Source: Aquila chrysaetos chrysaetos
Lineage: Eukaryota; Chordata; Aves; Accipitriformes; Accipitridae
Assembly (NCBI RefSeq): GCF_900496995.4
Contig: NC_044006.1
Span: 20,234,214 to 20,298,213, forward strand
Length of the DNA: 64,000 nucleotides
Direction: 5' to 3'
Shown here one piece after another: positions 1-13,400 of this stretch (position 1 is the stretch's first letter; each line of letters starts with the position of its first letter). The position numbers were made by a program, and so were the translations under genes. Below the pieces are notes generated by a model. The model did not search any database and had not been told where the DNA came from. It was given only the letters and a program-made list of their open reading frames with translations.

Positions 1-3000
1 TGATTCGTCAGACCTGTGTGTTTCTGTTCAAGACAACAGAAAGTTTCCCTGTGAGGCATAGTTATGAAATAGACTGGCACAAAAATGTAAAAATTTCTAA
101 AGATGTGTCTTTTCAAGAACAGATGTTTTAGTTATGTTTCCCATCATGGACATAACTTATTTTCAAAACATACCTGAAATACTAAGATAACAATAGGTGT
201 CACTTAAGAACACTGGAAAGATGAAGGCTGTTTTCAAGGCAAGTCCTCAAGTACCTTGAAATGTATTTTGGCCATATTTTCTGGTTGTCTTTAATTGTCA
301 GGAAGTTCACAGTATTTGGAAAGTACATAAATAAAACCTGTTTTTTTCCTTCTTTGCAATTAGCTAAAGTAGAATATCACCTGACCTCACAAGTTTTCTT
401 TTACTCTGATGCTGTCGGCAAATCTTTTAGTGTGTGATTGTATCTGTGGTCCCTCCCTCTCTCTGCCCAAAAGCGCATGAAACAGAGGGTGAAAGCTATT
501 TTGAATCACCCAGAAAAATTCTGCTGACTGCAGTGAGACCAAGGAAGTACAAGAAACTTGCCCACTGTCTCACCATGAGTCAGCTGCAGGCACTACAAGA
601 TGGTTGTGGGTCCTTGACCACAGACCCATTAGCAGCTCCCATCCTACCTCCTCCATTTGCCACTCCAGTTCTTTCTTGACTATTGCAGAAGTGAAGCAAG
701 TAACATCTTTCTGTCTCATCTCAGCCCTTGGAGGCACAGGCAATGTCTGAAAACTACAGAATTACAGTGTCAGGTGAAGGATCACAGCCTGGGCTACCAT
801 TCTGGTTACATGAAAACAGGCAACGCAGGAGCAAGAGCATTAAAACTTAAATTCAAACTTTACCTTACCTTTTGCATTTCTTTCCTCCCCCCATGTATGT
901 TTCTTCTTGTTACACGAGATGATTATAAAATAACTGAATCAATCCTTTTTATGTAACACCAAGTTAATCCCATTTTCAACCAATTAAAGGTTTTGAAGAG
1001 CTCCCCAAAATATTTTATTGCACTCACTTTTTTCTGCACTTTTTCATTGTCTGACTTGGCCAAGAAGTAGATGCACCAAAATATATAGGGAAAAACCTTA
1101 TCTTTCATTTGTTTTAGCCTAACAAGAAAAGGAAGTTGACAAAATCTCAGAAAGAAATTGTGTTTTCCTGGTGAGTTTTGAGTGGGCTGGGAAGTGCCTG
1201 TACTTCTGCTCAGGCCTACGTGACACCAGAAAACGTCCACCTTGTAACCTTATTACGCTAAATACTCTAAAAGTTGTTTGCTTTCTGCTTGTTCTAGAAG
1301 ACACAATAATGACGGAATCTGCTCAGACTGCACTCACCTCTTGAAATGTCTGTTTTCACTGAGGGGCTGCTTATTGTCATCAAGAAGTTTGGAAAACATC
1401 TTGCTGAGATCTGTCTTTGCACTCTGTAGATAAGGTCACATCTGAAAATGGTATCTTCCTACAAAAACATTGCACAGAAAAATCTGTTGTTTTGCACTAA
1501 ACACTGTGTCATGTCCCATCTCCTGCAGAGCTGGAATGAGATGCTCAGGTGGACTATATAATTTGCTCTCCCAAATTCTTCATGTCTGACAGACCTCACA
1601 GTGGGTTGTCTCTTATATGTTTGTAATACCAGATTTTTTCAGATTTGGAGACAGGCTGGTAGAAAACCAATCCTCACACCAAGCTCTAACAGAACAATAC
1701 AATTTATTTCATAGCAGCAACTGCCATAAAAATGCAAAAGGCAAACACAAAACCCCTTGGCTCTGTTTTTTTAAACCATGGTAAGTCTAATTTTAATTTC
1801 AGTACTGTAACTGCTGAATTTATCCCTATTTCCCTTTTTAGGCAGGGCATTTGGGCACAAATAGGCTCAAGGCCATCGTACAGGATATAAGGGACTCAGC
1901 CAGAAAGAGCAGTCCCCATCCAGGTTTTGGCTAGGAGGATCCCACAGGCACAGGACCACGTACCCGTGCCCCAAGGGATGCTGCAAGGGAGGGGGCTGCG
2001 GCAGGTCACTCAGCCCCTGCTCAGCAGAAGGAAGTATTGGGTGAGGCTGTGACACTATTTTCATTTTTTTTCTTGATCCCAAGCACAAGAAGCTGTGCTG
2101 AAATTCTGCACAGGCTTTCAAGGACAAAATAGTCTGCAGGAAAGGAGCTTTTGGAGGCGTTTCCCACTGATAGCTCTGCTGCCCTATTTATACAGCGAAG
2201 GGATTGAGCTCTTCCTCTGGCATTCACGGCAAGGATGACAGATATAAATTGAGGGACGGATTTGGGACAGCTGCCCTTCTGAGTGCTGCAACTGCTTGGC
2301 TGCTGCCATGGATGCACCCTGCAGCCCCGTGAGGGTCTATGGGCAGGACTGGTGGCCGTGCAGCTGGGCATAGCACCAAAATCCCTTGGCTTACTCCAAA
2401 TGAACAAGAGTACGGGGTGATGAGAGGCAAGAGGGGGGTGTAGGCAGGGTGCCAGAGGAAATGCAGGCTTCTCAGTCCAGCAGTGTGAAACCTCTGACAT
2501 AAACCAAATTTTTACTGAATAGAGCACATGAGAAGAAAGATGAAGGAGGATTCACACAACACTATACTCTTAGATATCATCTCTAAAATGTGGGATAATC
2601 CCAGCTAATCCAGACACTCACACTTTGCTCCTAGGGAGGATGACATCCCCCACCTTCTCCTCTCTCTAAAAGCAGCGTTATTTAAGCTGCTTTATGTGCC
2701 TTGAGTCTCCTCAATTTGGCCATCTAGGCAGAGAAACGACCTTAGATTTTTACAAAAGTTTGTCTTCTGCATTACCCTGTAAATACTTGCACTGTGGAGG
2801 GGAAGGAGTAGAGGGCCAGAGGGCCCTGAGGCATGCTTGCGTTGTCCTGCACAGTCTTTCACCAAAATTCACCACTGTGGGCCACGCAAGCAGAGACAAA
2901 TCTGGCAAGAACTCACAAAAAAAACCCAGAATTCTCTTCTACACCTTCACACCATCCTGCCAGGTAGGCTTATTTACATGTCCCCCCCAAAGGTGGACCC

Positions 3001-3369
3001 TTCATCCAAGCTAAAAAGAAAAGACAGCAAAATAAGAAGGAAATGAAGGAAAACCTGGCGTAGAAAGTAAAAGTTAAGGTCAGAGGTCCATGCTCCCTGA
3101 CTGCAGATAATGAACTCTTTTCCAAACATGGTTACAGATATATCTACCACATCCAACCACCAAGGCTCTCAGGTACAGTGAGGTGGCATAAAATAATAAT
3201 TTCTTAGTTAACAGACCCTACTCAGCATCTTGCCTTAGTATTCCTCCAAGAAGACTCAGTCTTCCTCCCAACTGAAAGAACCCTGCCACCGTTCCTGCAG
3301 TGGCACTGTCCCTGACGTGGCTTTTGCATCCACAGGTTTGGTGCAGGTAGGTTGAATTTCCACAGTGTC
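1..3369. other. Intergenic or intronic, nothing recognised
   Basis: Open frames up to 168 codons (2021-2527, minus) have no domain, signal or codon pattern I recognise. No repeat family was identified. Confidence 0.5.
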
Positions 3370-3690
3370 CTCAACCGGAGGGGCATTTCCCCGGCATCAG
3401 CGTGGCAGAGGGGGGAGCAGTGTGCAGCGTGGGTCGAGCGGGGCAGGCAGGGGCGAGCAACCACGCCAGAGCTCACTGGCTGCGTGGGCTTCCTGCCGCC
3501 TTCCTGTCGCATGAGCACAGCCCCAAAGAGCCGAGCGGTTCAGTGAAGCTGCTTCTCACATTGCCCGCTCGACCCCCCCACCATCTGACGGCTCCTGGCC
3601 CCCGTTCTCTCGGATGGAGGATTTTGCTCTCAGGGGATTGCAACCTTGGGCAGCTCACCGGACCTGATCCGACGGTGCACCCCACCCATC
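3370..3690. other. CpG-rich block without a recognised gene
   Basis: By eye this stretch holds about 20 CpG dinucleotides in about 320 bp and is markedly GC-rich, in a window that is otherwise AT-rich and CpG-poor. It could be the promoter of an unrecognised or noncoding transcript, or a distal element of a flanking gene such as ELMO1. Open frames cross it on both strands (for example 3402-3800 +), but composition explains them. No protein similarity was recognised. Confidence 0.5.
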
Positions 3691-3913
3691 AAGATGTAAG
3701 GCTCGTTGATTTTGGCTTGTTATATTTCAGTTTTGCTTTGAAATCTCTTTCTTCTGATGGTCATTCTCTCAGGTACCAGTCACGTCAGCGGAGCTATTAA
3801 TTCTCCTTGCGAACGGTGTATATAATTTCCCTGTGTTGGTTCTGTCAGCAAAGCAGCTGAGCTCCTGGGGCAGAGAGGCAATTAATTTTGTAACACAGGG
3901 CTGCTTCATATTC

Positions 3914-4015
3914 AGGACCCAGTTCAACAAAGCACTTAAGCGAAGGAATAATGACTGACTCGAATGGGAATATTAGTGCTTAAAGTTAATTGTGTGCTTT
4001 TAAAATTGGGCCTTA
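3914..4015. mobile_element. Relic of a palindromic (MITE-like) amniote repeat
   Basis: The left arm holds GGACCCAGTTCAACAAAGCA followed by CTTAAG. The right arm holds TGCTTAAAGTTAATTGTGTG followed by CTTTTAAAATTGGGCC, an imperfect inverse of the left. The centre contains TCGAATGGGAATATTAGTGC. This pattern resembles an old palindromic element, frequent in turtle and crocodile genomes, with CAAAGCACTTAAGC arms around a TCAATGGGACTA core. I place it there by memory only. Confidence 0.45.
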
Positions 4016-5689
4016 TATCATGCCAATCAAATCATTAATCTACTCAATTACAAGCTCCAGCTAACAAATACATGTCCTGGACTTTCTTTCCTCAAAAGGG
4101 GAAACAGATGCAGATAGGGCCTTGAAAAAGCTATCAACATTCTGTATTAACATAGCAAAGGCTAAAAATGTGTTGGCTTGCTCCTTGCTAACTCTTACCA
4201 ACCAGAAAATACAGTGTGCCAGCACTTCACTGACAATCAGTCAAATGCTGTAATGAACAAATGGACTATATACTAAAAGGCAAACAGGCAGTCTCAGTGG
4301 AATCTGAAAACTGTTTTTTGAGATCACGTGAGTTCTGAGATTTCTAGGATGCATAACAGTAGGCCCACCAAAAAGTACAACTGAGTGACAGAAGGATTAA
4401 CCGCACAGGGAACAGCAGGAAAGCCAGGATGCTATCTGCAAGGTTATGCAGGCAGAGCTGAAGGCAGTGATTAGAAGTGATACGTAGTTGTGAAACCAGA
4501 TATATTTTCACAAGGGCATAGGCTACAAGCAGGCCCATGAAACAAAACACGTTGGAGCTCTTGCTAATCAGCAAATGATATCTTATGCTGTACAACTGTA
4601 CTTAGACTAGCCATGGAGACAACCTAACCTAAATAAATGGATCAGGTTATCGATTAAACCACATGCTGCTATAGGAGAAGACTACAATGTCAAAACTTTC
4701 AACTCTTTCAAAAAAAATTGTGTGATGGACAAAAACTGTGATGCAGCTGTGGTTGGATTGGTTCATATAGCAAGCTACTGGCTCAGACCTCTTCGTTTGC
4801 CATGCTATTACTGAGGTCTGCGGTGAGCAGCCCAGCTAGGCTGTTTTTCAGAGACAGTCTCTGAGGAACTACAGAAGCTAAAGGTAGATATGGTGCTACA
4901 TGCTAATGTACAGGATTCAATAACCTGGACCAAATTATTGCTGCAGGCCACGTGTGACCAGCTGGAGCTGGCGTTATTTCCACTAGTCCCCAGATGAATT
5001 TCTCACATAAATTTTAAACAGAAGAATGATTTTGCTGTTGTTATTTTAGATTCATCATGTAGTTTGTTTTTGTGACTCCTTGCATTTTAGAGATGTTCTC
5101 AACGTCAGCCTAGAGGGACGGGTTAGTGTAGCGCGCTGAAGTCTTCTTTGGAAGTCCACTGCCATGACTGCGAAACGGGAACTAGAAAGCTGGCTGTTAT
5201 GATAATTAGCATGCAGTTTTAGTTGTGTAGGTGTGTGATGTGTTAGCAGGGAGTGTTTATTTTTAGTTCAGACATCTAAAACCTATATTCAACTATGTTC
5301 AGCTATGGACTGACAAGTCTGTCTAAACCAAGACATTGCTGTATTTGTGTATGCACGTGTGTGTGAATACATGCATGTAAAAGGATAGGGAGAAAAAAAG
5401 CAATAGCTGCCTAAGATTAGATACTTTTGGCTTTGCATCCACTTCTGAGAAGACCTAGACATGGGAACAACATCCAGCCTTCCAGGTAGAAGCCATGTCT
5501 TGACTATAGAGGGAGAGGGAGTGAAGCCTTAAGACTCTTTTCCCATAGGCAGGGTAGTACAGAGGGTCACTGTCTGAAGCAGTGATGGTGTAGGAGGTGA
5601 GACAAGAGGCCTAGGTAACTAGGAGGGTGTTGGCTTGGCTCCATTTAAAACAGCAAGAGCTATTTCTTTAAAAAAGCTTTACCTTAACT
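4016..5689. other. Intergenic, nothing recognised
   Basis: No convincing frame or repeat. A TG/AC-rich stretch lies near 5345-5375 but is not a clean microsatellite. Confidence 0.5.
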
Positions 5690-5780
5690 GCCAGCTCAGA
5701 CTGTGAGCTCTGTCAGGCAGTGAATGTCTCTCAGCAATGTACGAAACGCAGCCAGTGCTATGGGGCTCTCACGTTGAACA
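5690..5780 (+). mobile_element. Ancient L2/L3/MIR-type LINE-SINE tail relic
   Basis: The order of blocks GACTGTGAGCTCTGTCAGGC, GTACGAAACGCAGCCAGTGC and ATGGGGCTCT matches the widespread amniote repeat tail. That tail runs from an AGACTGTAAGCTC-type start, through GTACAGCACCTAGCAC, to AATGGGG. Divergence is high, as expected for a very old copy. Confidence 0.5.
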
Positions 5781-8700
5781 CCAGCCCCCAAGCACTTCCA
5801 TAATGATTTCCATTTTAGCAGCTATAGCTCAAATGAAATATATTTAGGTTCACTGTTCAGCTGACTCAACAGAAAGTATCAGCCTGGTCTTCTGGTTCAT
5901 CAGATCTCCTGGAAATATCACCAAAACAGTGTGACTGAGGCAAATAAGGGAGGTACAGACTTCAGGCTGAGCATCCCAGGCAGATCCGTTTAACCCTAGC
6001 AGCTTGCTGGCAGCTGTAGTGCCAGCCCTCTCCCCCCTCTCCATCCTCCCAGCATTTAGCAAATTGGAAATGCTGTCTCCAAAAGGAGGAAGCTGTCTCT
6101 AAGAAAAACCTAGACAGAGACAGTTGGCTTTCTTCTGCTCAAATTTCCCCATTCCCTGACTTTTGAGTGCCTGATTTTGCAGTCTCAGTGGTGTCATATG
6201 CCTGACTTAAAGCCTTTACTTCTAATTTCTTTTTTCTGCTTGTGCTCCTTTACACGTTATGGCTCTCTTCTTTCTTTGAGACATCACTGGCTCTTTACAG
6301 ACCATGTACTTCACACTGTGAAAGTACTGGGCTATCGCTCGCAATTGCTTACCAGATAGCTCTCCCATCCACCAGAGGAAGGTGAAATCTTGTGGTTGCC
6401 AGATGCAGAGAGTGTCACTTAACAAGGCAAAGGTTTTGACTGTTCTGTGGTCCAGATGTCTGTCCTATTTGGGCAGCTGAATGGTCATTTATATTTCATT
6501 TATCCAGAGATTTCTTGCGTGGGTATGGGTAAAAAAACCCACATCTGATTTCATCACTGCTCTGCATCCAGCATGAGGTTTCAAAGTGCAATTTCATTGT
6601 TTATTCAATGGGATTTTTTTTAAATCCTCTGTTATTTCCAAGTCTGTCTGCTCAGAGAAGGATGTCTGCCACGAATGCTCAGATAGTGGATGCCTGCATC
6701 TTGTTTTTAGTAGACACAGTGCTTAAAGTATTTTGGCTTCTCTTCCATGTGGTTGGAAAGACTGGATTTTCCTGTATTTTTTTTTTTAAGCTAGATTTGG
6801 CAATCATGACAACCACATGCCAACATCGGAACTGGGATAAAAATAGGGATATTTTTATGCCTTGTCTTATTTGGATTAGCTTTTCACCTCAGACAGTTCC
6901 CAGAGGCATGGCCCATTGCTTAAGGCTGGGAACCTTCCCAGCACACCAAGACTTCTGTGCTTGTTCCAGGAGAGGAGACGGACAAAAGGTGACTCCAACA
7001 CAGAGAGCTGTGGAGTTCCTTGCATTTCCAGTTTGCTTTGCAGAAGTGTCACACACTTTTGCAGCAAAGGAGCTGACATGCTGTAAAATTTCAGGACATC
7101 TCTCTTGCTCTGAGTGTTTTCACTGCTTCTAGTATCTAATCTACCTTTCTTGTGTCTAAGCTGCTTCCCTCTCCTCACTGACCAAAGACTTTGACCACGT
7201 TTCACTGATAAACTGCACTGGAAAACCCAAACGGCACATATAGATTGTCGTCGCCTCAAAACCAGTTCTGTCTGCCCATAGGCAAACTTGTTCCCAAACA
7301 TGGCCACCACAATAGCAGAAGCAAAGGATGCTTTCTGTTTCATTCTCTGCACAGCATTGCACAGCACAACCAACCAACTTCGTTCTTCAGACATCGCAGC
7401 AAAAAACATGCCTGAAAGATAAACCCTCCAGAGAATTCATTGCCAAGGTTGATAACTCAAGGCTTCAGCAGCTGCTCTTGACCACTGCCTGCTGCTCTTT
7501 TGTCTTGTGGAAGACACAAGAAATATTTGTAAAACAGATCCATGCCTCTTCTGGCTAGTAAATGTCAGGTAAAATTAACTGTGCCCTATTCTAGCAGAAA
7601 TTATTCACTTTTTCCTCTTAGAAGGCAGTTCATTGGCTTTTCTGAAGAAGTTCAATAATCTTTTCAATGTTCAAATGATCTACACATGATCCAGAGACCT
7701 TAGTAGTTATCACTGTATCACTGTGATTCCAAGGGAAAAACATTGGAGAAAATAGTAAAAAATCAATACAAACAACAAGCATCTAACATGTTTACTGAAT
7801 ACTTCTGGTCAGGTCTATACACATAGACAAAATTTATACAAATTACTGAAGACATCTTCTTGTAAGTTGGGGTGACATCTTGATACTTAAACTCTTCAGT
7901 CTCCTTGCAGCCTTCCTCAATCTAGATTGTACTGTATTGCTCACTCACTTGCATAACATTCCTGGAATGACAAAAGTCGCAATGGGCAATATCTGTTTCT
8001 GTCTCTCAAAGGCTTATCCACTATCCTCTGCTTCATTGCTCAAAGAGATACTCAGAAGCAATGAAGAGGTGTCCTCTGATCTGCTCACAGCAACACACCA
8101 AGGATACATGTTTACAACTCCCATTTTCATCAGATGTAACTGTAGTCCTCACAGAGATGTTGTACTGCACAGAGTAGGAAACAACACTTGGCTGAAGACT
8201 CGCTGGCTCAAGCCATTCGTGTCCATCAGCACTTTGATGCTGCTAGTGTTTTCTTCTTCATGATGCATCAGACATTTATTGTAGGAGGTTGAAAGGGTTT
8301 TGCAGCCTATGGTGTTGCGTAGAACATAGAACGGTTATTTGGTTGAACTTATGGTCCATTAATATGTAGCTTCTGAATGCTAGAGAAAGGCCATGGTAAC
8401 TCAAGTGGCAACTGCCAAGCTCTAATATTGTTCTGATTATATTAACTTTCTCCAGACATCTAGGAATTGGGAGGATGTGTTATCATGTTCACATGCTTTT
8501 GACCCTTCAAAGACTGCTACTGTTGAGCTGAGAGACAGTCAAATATTTCTCATCTGAAAAAGTAAGAAAAAAATTGGGGAGGAGCAGGAAAGAGAATGAC
8601 AGACAGACAGGTGGTCAGGAGGTGTGGTCTGTTCTTCTGGTGACAATGACCTTGTCTTCACACCTGCCTCCACACCCTTTCTCTGTCCCATTTTGCTCCT

Positions 8701-9311
8701 CTGCTACCCTTTATCCTTAATCCTCACCTTGCTATGTGTAAGACTCTATGTGTAAGATATTTGCACACAAGAGAAAAGAACTGGGCAGCAAATAGAAGAG
8801 AAAAGCCGTGAAAGTTAAATGCTCTATTGACTATGTATTTGCTTAAACTTTTTTCTCTCTCTTCATGGTTCTGTAGTTTGTTGGAAACTTTGTAAAGTTC
8901 TGTTGCTTTTCTCTGGAAGTGATAGTACGAATCAACAGTTTCTGTTGTAAAGATTAAGGAGGCAGTTGAAGGCTTTCCGGTTTCTGGTGTGATTTTTTGG
9001 TGGGCATGGTCAAGCTATCAGATAAATTACTCCCAAAATCAAGCAGATGAGCAACAACTGTTGGCTTACTACTATATTTTTTACTGCCTACCTGAGGGAT
9101 GTTTTACCCTGGCAGAAGCATGGACATGTCTGTGCCTGCCAGGATCCAGCCTCGGGAGATGTTGCAGCAGGGCTGCCACCAGCCCTTGTGATGCAAACAG
9201 CGGGCATGGCAGCAGGTTCCGTGCCTGATGCCAGCCTTGTCTACACCTTCACCAGTGGCCACCAACACCATCAACTACTCACAGCCCACATCCCACAGGG
9301 CCCAATCCGCA
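5781..9311. other. Intergenic, nothing recognised
   Basis: Two overlapping frames on opposite strands at 6608-7409 (174 and 177 codons) are the longest here but show no family features. Three GACA-type units lie near 8599-8610. Confidence 0.5.
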
Positions 9312-10470
9312 GGACCTGATGTTCACCCAAGGCTGCTGAGAATTGCTGTTACTGTTACAAGGACACTCTCCATCATCTTTGGAAGGCTGTGGCAATTGGT
9401 TATGGGGCAAATCTGTCTGGAAATCGTATCCAGGCTCATAAAAGATGAGGGGATTGGGAACAGTCAGGAAGGATTAACTGAGGGCAAATCCTTCCTGACC
9501 AGCCTAATTGCTTCTAGGATGTTATGTCTGGCTCTGAGGATGAGGGAGGAGCAGTGGATGTTGTATACTTTGACTTTAGCAAGGCCTTTGACACAATTTT
9601 CTGTAGTACCTTTATAGCCAAATTGGTGAGATATGGTTTGGATGGATGACAGTAAGTTGGGTGGAAATTTGGCTGGCTAACTGGGCTCCGGGGGTTGGGA
9701 CCTATGGTATGAAGTTTAACTGGCAACCAGCTACTAGCAGCATTTCTCATGTGATATTGAGGTCAATACTGTTTAACGTCTGTATTAACAACCTTGCTGA
9801 TGGGATGGAGTGCACCTTCAGCCAGTTTGAGGATGATGCCAAATTAGGGCAGGTGGCTGGTACACTCAAGGGCAGGGATCAAGGCCATTCAGGGGGACCT
9901 GGACAAGCTGGAAAAACAGGCTGACAGGAACCTCATGAGAGTCAGCAAAGGTAAATGCAAAGCCCTGCACCTGGGAGAAAATAAGCCCATGAAACACCAT
10001 GGGCTGGACACTACCTGTCTAGAAAACAGGTTTGCAGAAAAGGACCAGGGGGTACCTGGCACAGCAGTTGAACATGAGACCTGGCAGCCAAGAAAGCCAA
10101 CCACATTCTGGGCTGCATGTCCAAAAGCATAGGCAGATCTTATTGCTCTCTCCAACTACCTCATGAGAGGCCGTAGAAGAAGATGGAGGTGGATGCTTCT
10201 CAGAGGTACGTAGCTATAGGACAAGAGGCAATGCATATAAGCTGCAGCATGTTAGGATGTTAGATGTTAGGAAAAAAATATTTTCACTATGAGGGTGGTC
10301 AAACATTGCAGCAAGGACCCGTAGATGATGGGATCTCCATTCCTGGAGATATTAAAACTCCACTGGACCAGACACTAAGCAACCGGACGTAAGCTGGCCC
10401 TGCTTTGAGTGATGGGTTAAAACAGATGACCTCCAGAAGTCCATATCCTATATTACCGTAGGACTCTGCA
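9312..10470 (+). mobile_element. CR1 LINE copy, internally deleted and degenerate
   Basis: The copy begins in the reverse-transcriptase region (GATGTTCACCCAAGGCTGCT). It keeps a DFSKAFD block near 9570-9592, a GSILFN-type block near 9760-9780 and an FEDD version of the FADD active-site motif at 9826-9837. Next comes the KGKCKALHLGENKPM block near 9945, and then a deletion that jumps to the 3' UTR at about 10195. The final part carries GAGGGTGGTCAAACA and GATGACCTCCAGAAGTCC. Frames shift repeatedly, so it is inactive. It is one of two similar CR1 fragments 5 kb apart in the same orientation. Confidence 0.85.
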
Positions 10471-13400
10471 AGTAGATCAGTCTGCAAGAGCCATGGGTAA
10501 AGCTACATTTCCAAGGAAAGTGCAAACTTTACTCCTCTAAGAAGCAAAGTCTCAGGGATATTTAATGCTCCATGTAAGTGATGAGAAAGAATGAGCAGCT
10601 CCTTAAAAACCTACAGCTGCTTTTGGCTTGAGGCAACAATGAGGTTACTGGATTTCACAGGTTCACAGGTCACTTTTTCACAGTGAAAAGTTTAGTTCTG
10701 GAAGACTCCCTTACTGTTACTGAAAGGCAAAATACAGCCTACAAGTTAAAGCATAAGACACAACATTAGGAGAAAAGTAGTCTAATTCTGATTCAGTAGT
10801 AGATTTGCTAAGTGACTTTGAAGAAATCATTTCAATTCTTTTATGCCTTACCTTCACAATATGTAATATAGGACTAGTAAGCTATTACACAGTTGAGATA
10901 AATTCAACACTGTTTTTAATTTTTGCATTTGACTGTAGTGGAAAATATTGCTGTATGTTTTAATTTGATGAAAGCTATTGCTATGTCTTTTTTACATTGA
11001 ACTAGTTGTAAGTTTTAAACTGCAGATCACTAAAATCTTGCAAGAATATTTTCTAAGCTCAACCAGTAATTGGAGCAATAGTTTCCTTATTAAACCTTAA
11101 AAGGAGCAGTTAGACATTGCTAGGGATAGTATTACATTTTCTCCAACCATTGCTTTTTATCTTGTAGAATCTTAACATAGGGATAGAACAGAACATTTAA
11201 TGAGCTTTTGGACTTAAAAGTCCCCAAGCACATCCCCTTAACTTGGAAGAAAGAGAATATCCTTATTCTGAACACTTTTATTATTCATAGTGAAACTCCT
11301 GGGAATGTATCTTCAAGAGAAATGAGTTTGTCCTGCTACTACTTGCACGGCCAGGTTTTGCAGCTATTCTGCTGCACCACTGATTGAGAACAACATTTTG
11401 AAATTAAAGGGAGTGAAGGAAGAGTAGCACCTTTGCGTGCACCTGTGCTGCTCTGCCAGATTTCTGGTAGCAGATAGATAAACTGGTAACAATTAAGAAT
11501 ATAGCCAACAGTGTATAATGAAGAGGATCATGATAATCTCATAGCAAATCTCTGCCAAGACTTTCTTCTTTTCACATGCCTTATTATCTTCATTTATAAA
11601 AAGACTGAGTCAATGCTTTTCATTTATAAAAAGACTGTAGTGTACAAAAAGCACACGCAGAGCAGGTACTTGCATCTCTTTGGAAGACCACTGCTTGATA
11701 ACGAGACAGAAACATTTCAGGAGTACCAGAACACATTCAGCCTTGCAGGCTGCCCTGCTTCAGGTTTACTACATATATTTTACCACTGCATCATAAGGAA
11801 AGTTCCTGCAAGGGCTCTCAGATCAATATATTCACCTCTCAGGTGTTATCTGAGCAACTGAGCAAATGCTGCTGAGAGGCCGAGTGTCCTTTATACCACA
11901 GGAGAGATACACCTGTATCTATATATCCACATATGTGACTATAAACGCATACTCCCGCGTCTGCTTTTTCACTTTCAGTCCAAGTAGTCCTCTTTCTTCC
12001 TTGCACCTGTAACCGCTTACAAGCAGATATATTTTGCAATAACTGGAAATATTTAATATATATTGAACAGAACAAGAACAAATAAAACCCCCAAACACAT
12101 CATCATCAATAAACTTGATAAACGAGATGATAACAATCGGTCCAGTCACACTTGTCAGCTGTTTGTGGTCTATGGGCAACGGGCGACATTTCAGGAAGCA
12201 GACAGAGCTGGGTTGCAGTTGCAGTTCCTCCGCAGAACTTCTCTGCAAAGTCGGGGAGTTGTATGGAGCGAAGCGAGTCTCCTGCTGTGCTGCTGGAGAG
12301 TCCATGGGTAAGTGCTGCAAAGGTACTCAGCAGAAGTACTGGAGGCAGACATACAGAAGGGAGTATTTTACCCCTCACCTTGGAGAGGAGGAGGGAAATA
12401 TTAAATTCAGATGAGAAGGCTGCAGATCTGGATGAAGCTTAATGGTTCCTGGCTGGAGGTGAGCTGAAAGCAAAGCTGGGAGGAAACATTGTAGGATGGA
12501 AGTTAAAAGTGCTTCGGGTTTTTAGTCCACTGCAGCAGTTGTGAATGTCAGATTTTGTGAAATCTGTGGAAGCAAAGTAGAAGGTAGTTAAAAGTGTATT
12601 TGGGGAGTCAGCGTTGCAGGAAGGGCACCTGGGCTCCTTTTACAATAGCATCCATATTTTCATAATCCTTTCTGAAAATTAATTTATCAAAAGAAAATGT
12701 AAACCAGAAAGACAAGAGTGGTGTTACTGGTTTTGACAATTGATCTTTAAACAAAGAATAAGAAGGGAATTTCCATAGTGTTTCTACTAGCTTTCTCATA
12801 GGTTTTGATACTCTTTCATGAAGGTCAAATTTTTCAAAATCACCTCTGATGCTGAGGATCACAAGTACCCCTGATACTCACAGGGTCACCAGCTCTGCCT
12901 TCACTTCAGTCCTTTTGGACACCTTCCTTGATGCTCTCAGACACTTGCAGAGCTCTGCAAGGACAGCTGGTGAGTGGTTTACTGTCCACTTCTTGAGGGG
13001 CTTTGGATGGCTGGCTTAGCCACTGGTTGTCTGCTCCAATACTGAATTTTACATCCATGTTCTCCTGTTGCTCAGCGTGTACAGGAGGCCATTAGGAAGG
13101 CAACAAAGGAATCCTGGGTGACAGGTTTTTTCATTTTATTGATGTTGCAGCGCTTTCCTTTGTTAGCCAGGAAATGCAGCTGAGTGTCTTTCTCAGTTAT
13201 CAGGGAAAAGAAAAGCATGCACTGAGTAATACAGATAAATCCGACAAGATAGAGCTGTGGCTGGAGGACAGAGAAAAGTGATCAGAAGGTACACCAGCAA
13301 AAATGACCCGTGTCACCAAATGCAGACTGGTGTATGTGTATATTATTCAGGTAACTACGCAGTGGTGTTCTGTTTGGACTCCGTAACTTTGCTGGGTGAT

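Noticed and set aside
2021..2527. 168-codon minus-strand frame
   Set aside because: Low-complexity, cysteine- and serine-rich translation with no recognisable family.
6608..7409. Overlapping 174- and 177-codon frames on opposite strands
   Set aside because: No domain, no splice context and no compositional sign of coding. Two long frames antisense to each other are expected by chance in 64 kb.
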